The translations under genes were made by a program, and so were the position numbers. A stretch of DNA of 64,000 nucleotides from Streptomyces sindenensis (lineage in GTDB: Bacteria > Actinomycetota > Actinomycetes > Streptomycetales > Streptomycetaceae), in assembly GCF_014649035.1 (NCBI RefSeq), contig NZ_BMSG01000014.1:110804-174803 (forward strand), given 5' to 3'. The notes beneath the pieces are model-generated. The model made no database searches, had not been told where the DNA came from, and saw only the letters and a program-made list of their open reading frames with translations. Shown in pieces: positions 25,359 to 34,345 of the stretch. Positions within the stretch are counted from its first letter, which is position 1, and each line of letters opens with the position of its first letter.

Positions 25359-25390
25359 CGAGCCCCGCGCCGGGGAGGGCACGGGGCTCG
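25359..25390 (-). terminator. Hairpin downstream of the TylF-family gene
   Basis: A 9-bp stem (CGAGCCCCG at 25359-25367 with 25382-25390) and a 14-base loop lie just after the methyltransferase stop, in a 217-base gap. It may be an attenuator inside the minus-strand cluster. Confidence 0.45.
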
Positions 25391-25412
25391 GCACGACGGC
25401 GAGGAGCTCGCC

Positions 25413-26294
25413 TCAGGGCTTGACGGCGATCCGCCCCTCGTCCATCCGGAGCAGGAGGAGCCGCTCACCGGTCTTCTCCAGGAACTCGTCCACCGCCTGC
25501 CGCGAGCCCTGCCAGTAGCCGTAGTCGTCGATCAGGAGGACCCCGCCCGGGACCAACCGGTCGTAAAGATGCTCCAGTTCGTGCTTGGTGGAGGCGTACC
25601 AGTCGGTGTCCAGGCGCAGGATCGAGATCTGCTCCGGGGCCTGCTCGGGGACGGTGTCCTCGACCCGCCCCCGCACGTAGTGCACGCGCTCCTTCGGGTA
25701 GGGCACCTGCCCGAAGCCCGCTTTGACGTCCTCCAGGGAGGCGACCGCCCAGATCGGCCGGTCCTTGCCCTGGGCGTCCAGGAGTTCCTGGGCCGGCCGG
25801 CCGTCACGCCGCAGGTCCTCGGCGGTGGGCGGGGTCATCCCCTCGTACGTGTCGAAGAGGTAGAGGTCGCGCTCGGTCTCCCCGAGGGAGAGCAGGGTCC
25901 GGGCGCACGCCTGCATCGAACCGCCGCGCCAGACACCGCACTCGACGATGTCGCCGGGGATGTCGTGCCGGGCGATGTACCGGGTGGCGAGGATGAAGGC
26001 GTTGAGCCGCTCCGGCGAGGTCATCGAGTACGGCTTGACCGCGCGGATGATGTCCTTGGCCTCGTCGTCGTAGTCCGCCGGGAACGCCGTGGCGGGCTTC
26101 TTCGCCTGGGGCTTCGGGGCGGGAGCGGGGGCCGCCACCGGGGCGGCCGGGGCCGGGGCGGGACCGGCGGGGGCGGTGCGGGCGGCGGGCACCGGGACGC
26201 GCCTGAGCTGGTATCCGGTGAGCTGCTGAAGGACGCCGTTGACGGCGTTGCGCCAAGCCATGCCCCGGGACAGTACGCGCGGTTTGCGGCTCAT
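25413..26294 (-). CDS. TylF/MycF-family methyltransferase
   Basis: A 293-residue protein. After an Ala/Pro-rich linker (about 40-75) comes a Rossmann methyltransferase domain of the macrocin O-methyltransferase (TylF) family, with the SAM-binding DIVECGVWRGGSM and the metal-site-like RLDTDWYAST and LLIDDYGYW motifs. Family members O-methylate deoxysugars, and related genes occur in polysaccharide clusters. Here a methyl cap or a methylated sugar in the wall polymer is likely but unproven. AAAGGTGAC precedes the ATG. The next methyltransferase gene upstream ends 11 bp away, so they are co-transcribed. Confidence 0.88.
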   Translation of the reverse strand: MSRKPRVLSRGMAWRNAVNGVLQQLTGYQLRRVPVPAARTAPAGPAPAPAAPVAAPAPAPKPQAKKPATAFPADYDDEAKDIIRAVKPYSMTSPERLNAFILATRYIARHDIPGDIVECGVWRGGSMQACARTLLSLGETERDLYLFDTYEGMTPPTAEDLRRDGRPAQELLDAQGKDRPIWAVASLEDVKAGFGQVPYPKERVHYVRGRVEDTVPEQAPEQISILRLDTDWYASTKHELEHLYDRLVPGGVLLIDDYGYWQGSRQAVDEFLEKTGERLLLLRMDEGRIAVKP

Positions 26295-26305
26295 GTCACC
26301 TTTCG

Positions 26306-27118
26306 TCAACCTGCCATTGATTCCGGCGCGGTTCCGGGAGAGGACACGGGGGTGGGCGCCGGGGCGGAGTCGGGCTCGGTGGCGGGTTCGGGTACGGAGG
26401 CGGGTGCGGGCACCGGGGCGGCGGGCCTGCCGCACCGGTCGCGGCCGTCCACCGGCCGGGGCAGCGGGACGCCGTCCACACCGCCGACCCGGTTGGCCCA
26501 CCACACCGCCGACTCCCGTACGACGAACATCGTCAGCCGGGGGTAGCGCCGCGGCTTGCGGAAGACGCCGACGGAGTCGCCCCAGTAGGCGGCCTTCTTG
26601 TCGATGGCCCGGTAGTCGTGCCAGATGCCCTTCCGCGGCGGGAAGTCGGTGTAGGCCTCGACCAGTTCCAGCCGGGAGTGGGCGGCGAGGGCGCGGAATC
26701 CGTCGGGGTAGTAGCGCCAGCAGTCCTGTGCGTCGTGGACGTGGCCGCGCGAGGGGGCGGTGATGAACGCGTGCCCGCCCGGCTTCAGGACGCGGGCGAT
26801 CTCCAGCATCGAGGCCCAGAAGAACGGGATGTGCTCGAACGCCTGCCCGGAGAGGACGACATCGGCGCTGTTGGAGCGGGCGGGGATGCGGTACGGCTTC
26901 GTCATCACCGCGTCGACGTTGGGGCCGTCCTGGACGTCGACCCCGAAGTAGTCGACGGGGTGCCGGGCGAGGAGCGCCCGGTGGGTGCGGGTCTGCTTGC
27001 CGGAGATCCGCGACCCGAGGTCGACGACCCGGTAGGCGCCGTGACCGGATGCGGGCCCTTCGACGGGCAGATACTCCTTGATGCAGAGTTCCATCTGCTC
27101 GTAGGCGGACCGGTGCAT
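26306..27118 (-). CDS. Class I SAM-dependent methyltransferase
   Basis: A 270-residue protein. The SAM site is VVDLGSRISGK with an acidic strand-2 end FGVDVQDG; later comes the VLSGQAFEHIPFFW and ARVLKPGGHAFI pattern of methyltransf_11-type enzymes. The last about 40 residues are a Pro/Ala/Glu/Ser-rich tail with no fold. It is the upstream partner of the TylF-family gene and is probably involved in the same polymer or lipid-carrier modification. GGAGAC lies before the ATG. The acceptor is unknown. Confidence 0.85.
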   Translation of the reverse strand: MHRSAYEQMELCIKEYLPVEGPASGHGAYRVVDLGSRISGKQTRTHRALLARHPVDYFGVDVQDGPNVDAVMTKPYRIPARSNSADVVLSGQAFEHIPFFWASMLEIARVLKPGGHAFITAPSRGHVHDAQDCWRYYPDGFRALAAHSRLELVEAYTDFPPRKGIWHDYRAIDKKAAYWGDSVGVFRKPRRYPRLTMFVVRESAVWWANRVGGVDGVPLPRPVDGRDRCGRPAAPVPAPASVPEPATEPDSAPAPTPVSSPGTAPESMAG

Positions 27119-27249
27119 GGGCGTCTCCCAACATCGCGGGGTGAGCGAACTGCCGGGCACAACGACCGCGCGGGGCGGAGGAACCGGCACGGGGAGCGCA
27201 CCTTGCGCCATTCGGGTGAGGGGATGCGGGTGAGGGGCGCGGCCCCGGG

Positions 27250-28467
27250 TCACCCGGCCGGGGCGAAGAACCGCCGTACGACACGTTCCGCCGCGTGCCC
27301 GTCGTCGTACGGGCAGAACCGCTCCCGGAACGCGGTGCGCAGCGCGGCCGCCTCCGGGGAGCGCCACCGGCCCGACCGGAACACGTCCCGCAGCTCGTCC
27401 GGGGTGGTGGTGACGGGGCCCGGGGTGTCGCCGGGGAGCCCGGAGAGCAGGTCGAAATAGGTTCCGCGCGCGGCCCGGTAGGCGTCCCAGTCGGGAGCGT
27501 GGACGACGATCGGGCGGTCCAGGCAGGCGTAGTCGAAGACCAGGGAGGAGTAGTCGGCGATCAACGCGTCGGCGGCCAGGCACAGTTCCTCGACCCGGGG
27601 ATGCCCGGTGACGTCGATGACCCGCCCTGTACCCATGGGGGCCTCGCCCCCGGCGGACCGTCCGTAGAAGTAGTGGGCGCGCACCAACACCACGTAATCG
27701 GGACCCAGTTGACGCGCCAGCCGTTCCGGGTCGAGGTCGGGGACGAAGCCGTCGCGGTAGTCGCGGTGGGTCGGGGCGTGGAGGAGGGCGATCTGCCCCT
27801 CGGCGATGCCCAATTCGGCGCGGATCTTCGCGATGTCGTCGGCGGTGGCGGTGAAGTAGACGTCGTTGCGCGGGTATCCGAGGTCGAGGTGTTCGTAGGG
27901 CGTGCCCTCCGGGGCCGGGTAGACGCGGTCCCAGACCTCGGTGGAGTGCGGGTTGGCCGAGAGGCTGAAGTCCCACTGGCGTACGTGCGCGAGGATCTTG
28001 TCGAAGTCGGTCTTCCGGGCGAGGGCGGGATACGCGCGCTGGTCGAGCCCCATGGTCTTGAGCGGGGTCCCGTGGTGGGTCTGGAGATAGCGCTGACCGG
28101 GTCGTTTGGTGAAACCACCGGGAAAACTGGAGTTGTTGACCAGGTAGGTGGCGGTGGCCATGGCCCGCCAGTAGGGACGCGAGCCCTCGATGACGTACGG
28201 CACCCCGGCCGGCATCCGGTCGCGGTGGCGGGACGAAACGACCCACACGCCCCGGATGTGCGGGACCAGTTCGCGGGCCTTGGCGTGGATCGCGGCGGGG
28301 TTGCAGGCGACGCCCCGGTTCCAGTACGCCCCGTAGACCGCGAGGCCGGGGTCGAGCGGGCGGCGCAGGTCGGTGCGGTAGACGGCCCGCATGGCCTGCC
28401 GGCGGACGAACCGCTTCACCGACGCCGCGGAGGCTCGGGGGGATCTGCGGGTGGGCCTGGTGGGCAT
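27250..28467 (-). CDS. CDP-glycerol/ribitol glycerophosphotransferase-like protein
   Basis: A 405-residue stand-alone TagF/TagB-like domain, the shortest of the five in the region. Key motifs are intact: LQTHHGTPLKTMGLD with the catalytic-type His, VVLVRAHYFYGRS with the second His, and DALIADYSSLVFDYA. The N-terminus is basic and amphipathic (TRRSPRASAASVKRFVRRQAMR), fitting membrane-surface attachment. It may prime the chain or add the first polyol phosphate, by analogy with TagB; this is inference. It heads the minus-strand cluster and is divergent, with 101 bp between starts, from the large GT2-TagF gene. Confidence 0.9.
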   Translation of the reverse strand: MPTRPTRRSPRASAASVKRFVRRQAMRAVYRTDLRRPLDPGLAVYGAYWNRGVACNPAAIHAKARELVPHIRGVWVVSSRHRDRMPAGVPYVIEGSRPYWRAMATATYLVNNSSFPGGFTKRPGQRYLQTHHGTPLKTMGLDQRAYPALARKTDFDKILAHVRQWDFSLSANPHSTEVWDRVYPAPEGTPYEHLDLGYPRNDVYFTATADDIAKIRAELGIAEGQIALLHAPTHRDYRDGFVPDLDPERLARQLGPDYVVLVRAHYFYGRSAGGEAPMGTGRVIDVTGHPRVEELCLAADALIADYSSLVFDYACLDRPIVVHAPDWDAYRAARGTYFDLLSGLPGDTPGPVTTTPDELRDVFRSGRWRSPEAAALRTAFRERFCPYDDGHAAERVVRRFFAPAG

Positions 28468-28568
28468 GGCCGTTGAGCGTAGCCGCGGGCTCGGGCGGCG
28501 GACGCCCCGCGTTCACCCGTTCGGGTAAGCGCCGGTGACCCTGGGACCCGCCCCCTGTTGACCAGGAC

Positions 28569-31500
28569 ATGAAGCCACCACTCCTCAGCGTCGTCGTCCC
28601 CGTCCACAACGTGGAGGCCTATCTGGAGGACTGCCTGCGGTCGGTGGCGGAGCAGACCCTCGACGCGATCGAGGTGGTGATGGTCGACGACGGTTCGACG
28701 GACGGGAGCGCCCGGATCGCCGCGGAGTTCGCCGCCCGGGACGACCGCTTCCGGCTGGTCCGGCAGCCGAACGCGGGCCTGAGCGCGGCCCGCAACACCG
28801 GCGTCCGGCACACCACGCCCACCGCCCGCTACCTGGCGTTCGCGGACAGCGACGACATCGTCGTGCACGACGCCTACGAGCGGATGACGGCTTCCCTGGA
28901 GTCGACCGGTTCCGATCTGGCGACCGGCAACGTGTGGCGGCTGACCGGCCAGGGGCGGCAGCAGGCCTGGCAGTACCGCTGGCTGACGGACTCCCGGTCG
29001 CGTACGCACATCACCCGGGATCCGCGTCTGCTGGCCGACCGCGTGGCGTGGAACAAGGTGTTCCGGCGCTCCTTCTGGGACGCGCGCGGCTTCGCGTTCC
29101 CGGAGGGCAGGCTGTACGAGGACACCCCGGTGATGATCCCCGCGCACTATCTCGCGCGCTCGGTCGACGTCCTCGCCGGGCACGTCTACTACTGGCGGGT
29201 GCGGGAGGGCTCGATCACCCGGCGGCGCACGGACGTCACGGGCGTACGGGACCGGATCGCCGCGTGCGAGCAGGTAAGCGCGTTCCTGGGCGGCCGGGAC
29301 GCGGACCGGCGGCGGGCGTACGACGCGTCCTGCCTCCGCGACGACTTCGGGTACTTCCTGGACGGCCTGCCGATGGGCGGCGAGGCGTACCGGGCGGCGT
29401 TCCTGGAGGGCGCGGGGGCCTTCGTCGACCGGGCGGGCCCCGAGGTGCTGGAGGGCCTGCCGGTGGAGCTGCGCATCAAGTGGCGGCTGGTACGGGAGCG
29501 GCGCCTGGCGGACCTGCTGGCGGTCCTCGCCTTCGAACGGGCCAATGGGGCGGGCACGTTCGCCGTCGAGGGCCTGCCGGGGCGGCGGCGGGCGGTGTAC
29601 CCCGGCGTGCGCGGCGCGAGCGCCCGGCTCGCGCGCACGGACGTCCCGGCGGTCGCACGGCTCCTGGAGGCGCGGTGGGGCGCGGACGGGAAGCTGCGGC
29701 TGCGCGGGTACGCGTATCTCCGCAACCTCCCCGCCGAGTCGGCGCGCCGGCGGCTGACGGTGGGCATGGTCCGGGCTGAGCGGGGGCGGGCGGTGCGACC
29801 GGTGCCGGTGCGCTCCGTTCCCGCGCCCGAGGCGACGGTGAACTCCGGTCAGGAGCTGCACGACTACGACCACGCGGGCTTCGAGATGGTCCTCGACCCG
29901 GACAGGCTTCCCGCGACGGGGGTGGGCGGCGGCTGGCTGGTGGGCGTGGTCCTCGCCGCCCCCGGAACGGTCCGCCGGGTCGCGGTGCGCGCCCAGGACG
30001 CGGGCGCGGACCAGCCGCTGGTGCACGACCTGGGCGACGGGCGGCGGGCGGTGCTGGACTTCCGGGGCGGCCGGCTCCGGCTGACGGTGTCGCGGCTGCG
30101 GGCCCGGGCCGAGGGGCACCGGACGGTCGCCGCCGGGACGGCGGGCGCCTCGCTGGAGATCGTGGGCCGGCTCTTCGGCGGGACGGCGAGGGCCACGGGG
30201 CTGGTGCTGACCCGCGAGGGCGGTGAGGGCGGCGAAGGTGTCGACGAGCGCCTGTGCGCGGTGGAGCACGGGGAGGGGGCCGGGTCCGACGGTCTCCCGT
30301 TCACCGCGCGGGTACCGCTCGCCGCTCTCGCCGCCGTACCGCCCGCCGCGCACCGGGCCCCCCGCGAGGTCGAGGCGGCGGGCGGGGCGCGGTGGCGGGC
30401 CCGGCTCCTGCTCGACGACGGCACCCGTGTCCCGCTGCCCGCCGCCCCGGACCTGCCGCCGCCCGCGTGCGCGGACCCGGCGGGCGACCTGGTGCTGGAG
30501 CCGGCGGGGCCGCCGTACGCGGACCGGGTGGAAGCCGCTCCGGGGGGCGGCCTGAGGATCTCGGGGACGTACGCCCCCCCGGTTCCGGGCGTGGAAGCGG
30601 CGTCGCCGGACGCGCCCGGCGGCCGTCTCGTCCTGCGTCACGAGACGCTGCACGAGGTGGTCCCGGTCGCGGAGGGCGGGGTGACCGATGCGACCGTCGC
30701 GACCGGCACTCCAGGCGCCCCAGGCACTCCGGGTATTCCTGGCATTCCGGGTACCCGAGGTGCCCACCCCTCCCTCCGCTTCTCCGCGCTGATCACCCCG
30801 CCGCTCCCGGAGGGCCGCTGGGAGGTCCGCCTGGACGGCCGCCCCGTCCGCGTCCTCGGCTCCGCCGCCGGGCAGCTTCCCCTAGGCGACGGGGGCGAGA
30901 ACACGCTGCGCCTGGAGCGGCGGCAGGGCGACCGGCTGTCCGTCGTCGCTGCGCCCGGCCTCCCGGCCGCCGGGCGCAGCGCGTACGGCAGGCGCCTCCT
31001 GCGTACCGCGCACCACCCCGACCTGTGCACGCCCGGCACATCGCCCGCCCTCCCCCTCCGCGACACCGTCCTGCACATGGGCGGCGACTCCCCGCGCGCC
31101 GTCCACGCCGAGCTCGTGCGCCGGGGCGCGGACGCCGAGCACCTGTGGGTCACCGGTACCACCCCCGGCCGCATCACCCCCGTCCCACCCGGCGCGCGGG
31201 CCGTCCCCGTGCACAGCGCCGCCTGGTACGAGGCGCTGGCGCGCTCCCGCCGGATCGTCACGGACGAGCAGTTGCCCGTGTGGTTCGAGCGGCGGCCCGG
31301 GCAGACGGTCGTCCAGACCTGGCACGGCACCCCGCTCGGCCGGTTCGGCTCCGGCCTCGCGGGCTCCCTCTACGCCGACCACCAGTACCTCGCCACCCTG
31401 CCGCAGCGATCGGCCCAGTGGTCGGTACTGATCTCCCCGAGCCGCTTCGCCACCCCCCTGCTGCGCCGGTCGCTCTCGTACGAGGGCGAGGTGCTGGAGG

Positions 31501-32168
31501 CCGGGTCGCCCGCCAACGACGTGCTGTTCCCGCCGGTACGGGACAAGGCGGCCGAAGAGGTACGGCGCGGGCTCGGGATCCCGGAGGAGCATCGCGTCGT
31601 GCTGTACGCCCCGACCTACCGCGACCACCTGGCCCATCCCGCCTCCGCCGCATCTGCCGCGTCCGTGGACCGCACGGCCCCCGGCCCGTACCGCTGGGAC
31701 CCGGCGCTCGACCCGCACGCCCTGGCCCGGGCGCTCGGCCCCGGCCACACGGTGCTGGTGCGCCGCCACCCCCGGGTCACCGGCAGCGTTCCGGCCGGGC
31801 CGGGCGTGCTCGACGTCTCACACCACCCGGGGGCGGCGGGGCTGCTCCTGATCGCCGACGTCCTGGTGACGGACTACGCCGGGCTGATGTTCGACTTCGC
31901 GCTGACGGGCCGGCCGATGCTCTTCCACACGTACGACCTGGAGCACTACCGCGACACCGTGCGCGGCTTCTGCCTGGACTTCGAGACCCGGGCGCCGGGG
32001 CCGCTGCTGGTGACGACGGACGAGGTGGCCCAGGCCCTGCGTGACACGGGAAGGTCGGCGGCCCGGCACGCGGACGCGTACGAGAGCTTCCGCCGCGACT
32101 ACTGCGACCTGGACGACGGCGGCGCGGCGGCCCGGGTCGCGGACCGGTTGCTGGCGGACGCGGAGTAG
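28569..32168 (+). CDS. Bifunctional GT2 - TagF-like transferase, long form
   Basis: A 1199-residue protein, the largest of the set. The GT2 domain (1-230) has VVMVDDGSTDGS, NAGLSAARN and FADSDD. The beta-rich middle is interrupted at residues 713-731 by a collagen-like Gly-X-Y tract. The TagF-like domain (about 830-1190) has QTWHGTPLGRFG, LVRRHPRVTG and DVLVTDYAGLMFDFA, so both histidines are present. Start ATG, MKPPLLSVVVPVHNVEAY. The 3' end is part of a 39-bp tandem triplication that includes the stop codon. It probably acts on the same wall polymer as the minus-strand cluster, which it faces away from. Confidence 0.92.
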   Translation: MKPPLLSVVVPVHNVEAYLEDCLRSVAEQTLDAIEVVMVDDGSTDGSARIAAEFAARDDRFRLVRQPNAGLSAARNTGVRHTTPTARYLAFADSDDIVVHDAYERMTASLESTGSDLATGNVWRLTGQGRQQAWQYRWLTDSRSRTHITRDPRLLADRVAWNKVFRRSFWDARGFAFPEGRLYEDTPVMIPAHYLARSVDVLAGHVYYWRVREGSITRRRTDVTGVRDRIAACEQVSAFLGGRDADRRRAYDASCLRDDFGYFLDGLPMGGEAYRAAFLEGAGAFVDRAGPEVLEGLPVELRIKWRLVRERRLADLLAVLAFERANGAGTFAVEGLPGRRRAVYPGVRGASARLARTDVPAVARLLEARWGADGKLRLRGYAYLRNLPAESARRRLTVGMVRAERGRAVRPVPVRSVPAPEATVNSGQELHDYDHAGFEMVLDPDRLPATGVGGGWLVGVVLAAPGTVRRVAVRAQDAGADQPLVHDLGDGRRAVLDFRGGRLRLTVSRLRARAEGHRTVAAGTAGASLEIVGRLFGGTARATGLVLTREGGEGGEGVDERLCAVEHGEGAGSDGLPFTARVPLAALAAVPPAAHRAPREVEAAGGARWRARLLLDDGTRVPLPAAPDLPPPACADPAGDLVLEPAGPPYADRVEAAPGGGLRISGTYAPPVPGVEAASPDAPGGRLVLRHETLHEVVPVAEGGVTDATVATGTPGAPGTPGIPGIPGTRGAHPSLRFSALITPPLPEGRWEVRLDGRPVRVLGSAAGQLPLGDGGENTLRLERRQGDRLSVVAAPGLPAAGRSAYGRRLLRTAHHPDLCTPGTSPALPLRDTVLHMGGDSPRAVHAELVRRGADAEHLWVTGTTPGRITPVPPGARAVPVHSAAWYEALARSRRIVTDEQLPVWFERRPGQTVVQTWHGTPLGRFGSGLAGSLYADHQYLATLPQRSAQWSVLISPSRFATPLLRRSLSYEGEVLEAGSPANDVLFPPVRDKAAEEVRRGLGIPEEHRVVLYAPTYRDHLAHPASAASAASVDRTAPGPYRWDPALDPHALARALGPGHTVLVRRHPRVTGSVPAGPGVLDVSHHPGAAGLLLIADVLVTDYAGLMFDFALTGRPMLFHTYDLEHYRDTVRGFCLDFETRAPGPLLVTTDEVAQALRDTGRSAARHADAYESFRRDYCDLDDGGAAARVADRLLADAE

Positions 32169-32246
32169 GCCCGGGTCGCGGACCGGTTGCTGGCGGACGC
32201 GGAGTAGGCCCGGGTCGCGGACCGGCTGCTGGCGGACACGGAGCAG
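32130..32246 (+). repeat. Three 39-bp tandem repeats over a gene end
   Basis: Units at 32130-32168, 32169-32207 and 32208-32246. The first two are identical and each ends in TAG; the first TAG is the true stop of the GT2-TagF gene. The third unit has three differences and reads CAG in place of TAG. The unit encodes ARVADRLLADAE plus the stop. Confidence 0.95.
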
Positions 32247-32323
32247 GCCCGGGCCCGTCGTCCGGAATCCCTCGGACGAGTGGCGGCGGGGAGAACGGGC
32301 CCGCCGCACGGAACCCATGAGGT

Positions 32324-33547
32324 GTGCCCCTCTTCTCCGCTGCCTCCGCCGCGTCTTCCGCCGCCGATCTCCCGACCGCCGCGACCGCGGGCGACGGGGC
32401 CGAGGGGGCTGCCCGGCCGTCCTTGTGGCTGCCGTCCCCGTTCCTCGTGCTGGGCGGTCTGCTGTGGGCGGTGCTGTCGGCGGCGGCCTGGCAGGCTCCG
32501 CTGTGCTGCGAGGCCGGACTCCAGGCGGCGGTCGTCGAACGGCTGCGGGTGAACCTGCTGCACCCGGCGTTCCCGATGACCGACCTGCCCGCCGTGGCGA
32601 GCGCGCACTACTCCCCGTACGCGCTGCTCCAGGGTCTCGCCGCCCGCGCCACCGGGCTCTCCGGCCCGTCCGTGGTGGCGCTGGCCGCGTCGGTGAACCT
32701 GCTGCTCCTGCTCTCCGGGATCGGCCGGCTGACCCGGATGCTGACCCCGAACCGCTGGGTGCCGGTGCTCCTCCTCGTACCGCTGGGGCTGATCCACTGG
32801 GCGGACCCGGCCCGCTGGAGTGCGCCGACCACGTTCGCGGTCGCCGTCACCCTGCATCTGTGGGCGTGGACCGGTCGCGTCGCCGCCCGGCTCGCGGAGC
32901 CCGGTGACCCGGCGCCCGGCCGGACGCCCCGGTGGTTCGAGGCGACCGGGATCGGGGTGCTGCTCGGGCTCGTCCTGCTGGTCCACCCGCAGACGGCGAT
33001 CGGCGCGGGAATCGGATGCCTGGCCCTGATCGCGTTCCGGACGCGGACCCGGATCCGGCCGACCGTGTGGCGGTGGGCGTACGCCGGGGTGTGCGCGGTG
33101 ACGGTGGCGGCGCTGTGGCCGTACTACAACGGGCTCACCGCCCAGCGCGCCCCCATCGACAGCCTGACGACAGCGCCTCCGGCGGCCGAGGGCGAGAAGG
33201 CGGCCGGGGAGCCGTACGCCTGGGCGACCGCGTACGTGCCCCGGGGCGAGGTGGTCCTGACGGACAGCCGTCCGGCGATGTACGCGCTGGCCGGGCACGG
33301 GGCGTACGTGCTGGCCGACGCGCTGCCGGACGCGGGGCTCGCGACCACGGAGCGGCGGGAGCGGAGCCGGGCGGTGGCCGCCTATCTCGACATGTCGACC
33401 CCGCAGGATCGCCGGGACGGGATCACCGCCCGGTACGGCGTGCGGTGGCTGCTGCTGACCCGCCACCAGCGGCTGCCGGAGAACGCGACAGTGCTGGCGT
33501 TCAGCCCGCGCACGGGCGAGGTGCTGGCACGGGTGGCGGCGGGCTGA
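32324..33547 (+). CDS. GT-C-like membrane protein, possibly internally shortened
   Basis: A 407-residue protein with about seven hydrophobic helices between residues 35 and 270, then a soluble C-terminal part with PRGEVVLTDSRPAMYALAG and GITARYGVRWLLLTRHQRLPE. As I recall, Streptomyces proteins with these end motifs are multi-pass GT-C-type putative glycosyltransferases of about 550-700 residues. Here the last helix (WPYYNGL) is joined almost directly to the C-terminal domain, so several helices seem to be missing. The GTG start is chosen from the frame; the ribosome binding site is weak. Function would be polyprenyl-phosphate-sugar dependent transfer, but a non-catalytic remnant is possible. 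Confidence 0.65.
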   Translation: MPLFSAASAASSAADLPTAATAGDGAEGAARPSLWLPSPFLVLGGLLWAVLSAAAWQAPLCCEAGLQAAVVERLRVNLLHPAFPMTDLPAVASAHYSPYALLQGLAARATGLSGPSVVALAASVNLLLLLSGIGRLTRMLTPNRWVPVLLLVPLGLIHWADPARWSAPTTFAVAVTLHLWAWTGRVAARLAEPGDPAPGRTPRWFEATGIGVLLGLVLLVHPQTAIGAGIGCLALIAFRTRTRIRPTVWRWAYAGVCAVTVAALWPYYNGLTAQRAPIDSLTTAPPAAEGEKAAGEPYAWATAYVPRGEVVLTDSRPAMYALAGHGAYVLADALPDAGLATTERRERSRAVAAYLDMSTPQDRRDGITARYGVRWLLLTRHQRLPENATVLAFSPRTGEVLARVAAG

Positions 33548-33563
33548 GGAGCCCCCTGTCGCG

Positions 33564-34175
33564 TCAGCCGGTGTGCTGGAGGGCGGCGACCGCCGAGGCG
33601 GCCAGATCGTCGAGGTAGCCCTTGGGCAGCTCGCCCCGGACGACAACGAGCCGCCAGTACAGCGGGCCGACGATGAGGTCGAGCGCCCGGTCCGGATCAC
33701 TGCCCTCCGGCAGTTCCCCCCGGGCCACCGCCTCCCGCACCACCACGGCGGCGACGCCCTGCTGCTGGTCGAGGAGGGCGGCCTTGATCGCCTCGGAGAT
33801 CTCCGGATTGCGGGCCGCCTCGACCAGCAGGTCCGGGATGACCTGCGAGGCGACCGGGTGGCGCAGGGCGTACGCGGCCAGCTCCAGAACGGCGCGCACG
33901 TCCCCGTACAGCGAACCGGTGGCCGGGGCGGGCATGCCCTGGGCGGCGACGGCCGCGACCAGGTCGAGGACGAGCGCCAGCTTGGACTTCCAGCGGCGGT
34001 AGACGGCGGTCTTGCCGACGCCCGCGCGCCGGGCGATGCCCTCGATGGACATCCGGGCGAACCCCACCGCGGCGAGTTCCTCGAAGACGGCGGCACGGAT
34101 GGCGTCGGTCACGTCCTCCCGCAGGACGGCGGCGCCCGCGGGGGCACGGCGGCGGGTTCCCCGTTCGGTGGTCAT
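33564..34175 (-). CDS. TetR-family transcriptional regulator
   Basis: A 203-residue regulator. The N-terminal helix-turn-helix (about 18-64) has the TetR pattern ELAAVGFARMSIEGIARRAGVGKTAVYRRWKSK. The C-terminal ligand/dimer domain resembles TetR_C_11-type repressors. It is divergent from the TagGH-like exporter operon and likely binds the 170-base gap between them. The ATG at 34175 is taken; an in-frame ATG at 34187 is possible, and neither has a strong ribosome binding site. The ligand is unknown. Confidence 0.9.
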   Translation of the reverse strand: MTTERGTRRRAPAGAAVLREDVTDAIRAAVFEELAAVGFARMSIEGIARRAGVGKTAVYRRWKSKLALVLDLVAAVAAQGMPAPATGSLYGDVRAVLELAAYALRHPVASQVIPDLLVEAARNPEISEAIKAALLDQQQGVAAVVVREAVARGELPEGSDPDRALDLIVGPLYWRLVVVRGELPKGYLDDLAASAVAALQHTG

Positions 34176-34209
34176 GGCCCGCAGCATAGTCGGCCGCGAC
34201 GGAACGGTT

Positions 34210-34250
34210 GCGTTGCGACGTAGAAGCGTCCTACTCTCGGCGTTGCGACG
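34210..34250. promoter_or_regulatory. Candidate TetR operator, direct repeat
   Basis: The 11-base string GCGTTGCGACG occurs at 34210-34220 and 34240-34250, exactly 30 bp apart (about three helical turns), inside the divergent regulator-exporter gap. Both copies lie on the same face of the helix. Confidence 0.45.
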
Positions 34251-34345
34251 ATACGGTCCCGTCCCAACGAGGGCGTCCCCACGGGACCGTACCGTCCCGC
34301 CCTCTCCCCCTCCATCGCCCCATCGGTGTCGAAAGCGGTCGATCG

